Source of the DNA: a bacterium 1XD8-76 | Lineage (GTDB): Bacteria; Bacillota; Clostridia; Lachnospirales; Lachnospiraceae | Direction of reading: 5' to 3' | DNA: 32,930 nt | Assembly (NCBI GenBank): GCA_003611955.1 | Contig: RAZE01000032.1 | Span: 1 to 32,930 of the forward strand | Shown here: positions 32,889 through 32,930 of the stretch, piece after piece | Position numbering within the stretch: the stretch's first letter is position 1 | How the letters are laid out: every line of letters begins with the position of its first letter | Translations under genes and position numbers: made by a program | Notes under the pieces: model-generated | Seen by the model: only the letters and a program-made list of their open reading frames with translations | What the model was told of the DNA's origin: nothing | The model's database searches: none

Positions 32889-32930
32889 TTCCTCCCGGCA
32901 ATCAGATGTCTTACCATCTCCTCATAAAAC
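32885..32930 (-). CDS. Possible 3' end of a gene running off the right edge
   Basis: One frame is open from the edge and reads FYEEMVRHLIAGRN before a TGA. The codon pattern is plausible and its end abuts the next promoter. Too short to identify. Confidence 0.35.
   Translation of the reverse strand, partial: FYEEMVRHLIAGRN

Overview
The window looks like a chromosome segment of a Gram-positive, low-to-mid-GC anaerobe of the Lachnospiraceae/Clostridia type. The reasons are the gene orders tig-clpP-clpX-engB and secA-prfB, strong AAGGAG/AGGAGG ribosome binding sites, a class B sortase, an Rpn-type nuclease with G-M-K/E-A repeats, DUF975 and DUF1284 proteins, and flavodoxin lipoproteins. Nearly all genes lie on the minus strand. 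No tRNA, rRNA or CRISPR array was seen.

Region 1 (1-3.3 kb) is a graveyard of mobile DNA. It holds a Sel1-repeat gene end, a toprim/DUF3991 remnant with its middle deleted, an intact-looking DUF1284 gene, the first ~85 codons of a transposase, a phage tape-measure fragment with two internal deletions, a tail-assembly-chaperone-like ORF frameshifted in an A6 run, and the last residues of an OmpR-type response regulator followed by its terminator.

Region 2 (3.3-7.7 kb) is accessory. An AT-rich cassette carries a MATE efflux pump and an overlapping FMN split-barrel (Nim-like) gene. In front of them lie a strong promoter, a 7-codon leader peptide and a long terminator hairpin, which together look like ribosome-controlled attenuation. 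A PIN-toxin module and a decayed hydrolase/flavodoxin operon follow.

Region 3 (7.7-12.3 kb) is an envelope-sensing locus: response regulator, histidine kinase and an unknown membrane protein with overlapping ends, then a VanY-type D,D-carboxypeptidase. Repeats phased by 11 bp lie in front of both the regulator gene and vanY, so the regulator probably controls both.

Region 4 (12.3-22.3 kb) is mostly housekeeping: an AI-2E-family transporter, engB, clpX, clpP and tig (no lon between clpX and engB), an Rpn nuclease, a class B sortase and tex.

Region 5 (22.3-26.9 kb) holds an ECF sigma factor with a membrane PepSY-like partner, a divergent DUF975 gene, a sortase C-terminal remnant, an exported Asp-box-like protein and a 47-residue membrane protein. 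Region 6 (26.9-32.9 kb) holds an unknown two-segment membrane protein, prfB with a +1 frameshift site that uses UAA, secA, an RlmI-like methyltransferase and a repeat-rich membrane protein. The most notable points are the leader-peptide attenuator, the UAA in the prfB site and the regulator boxes.
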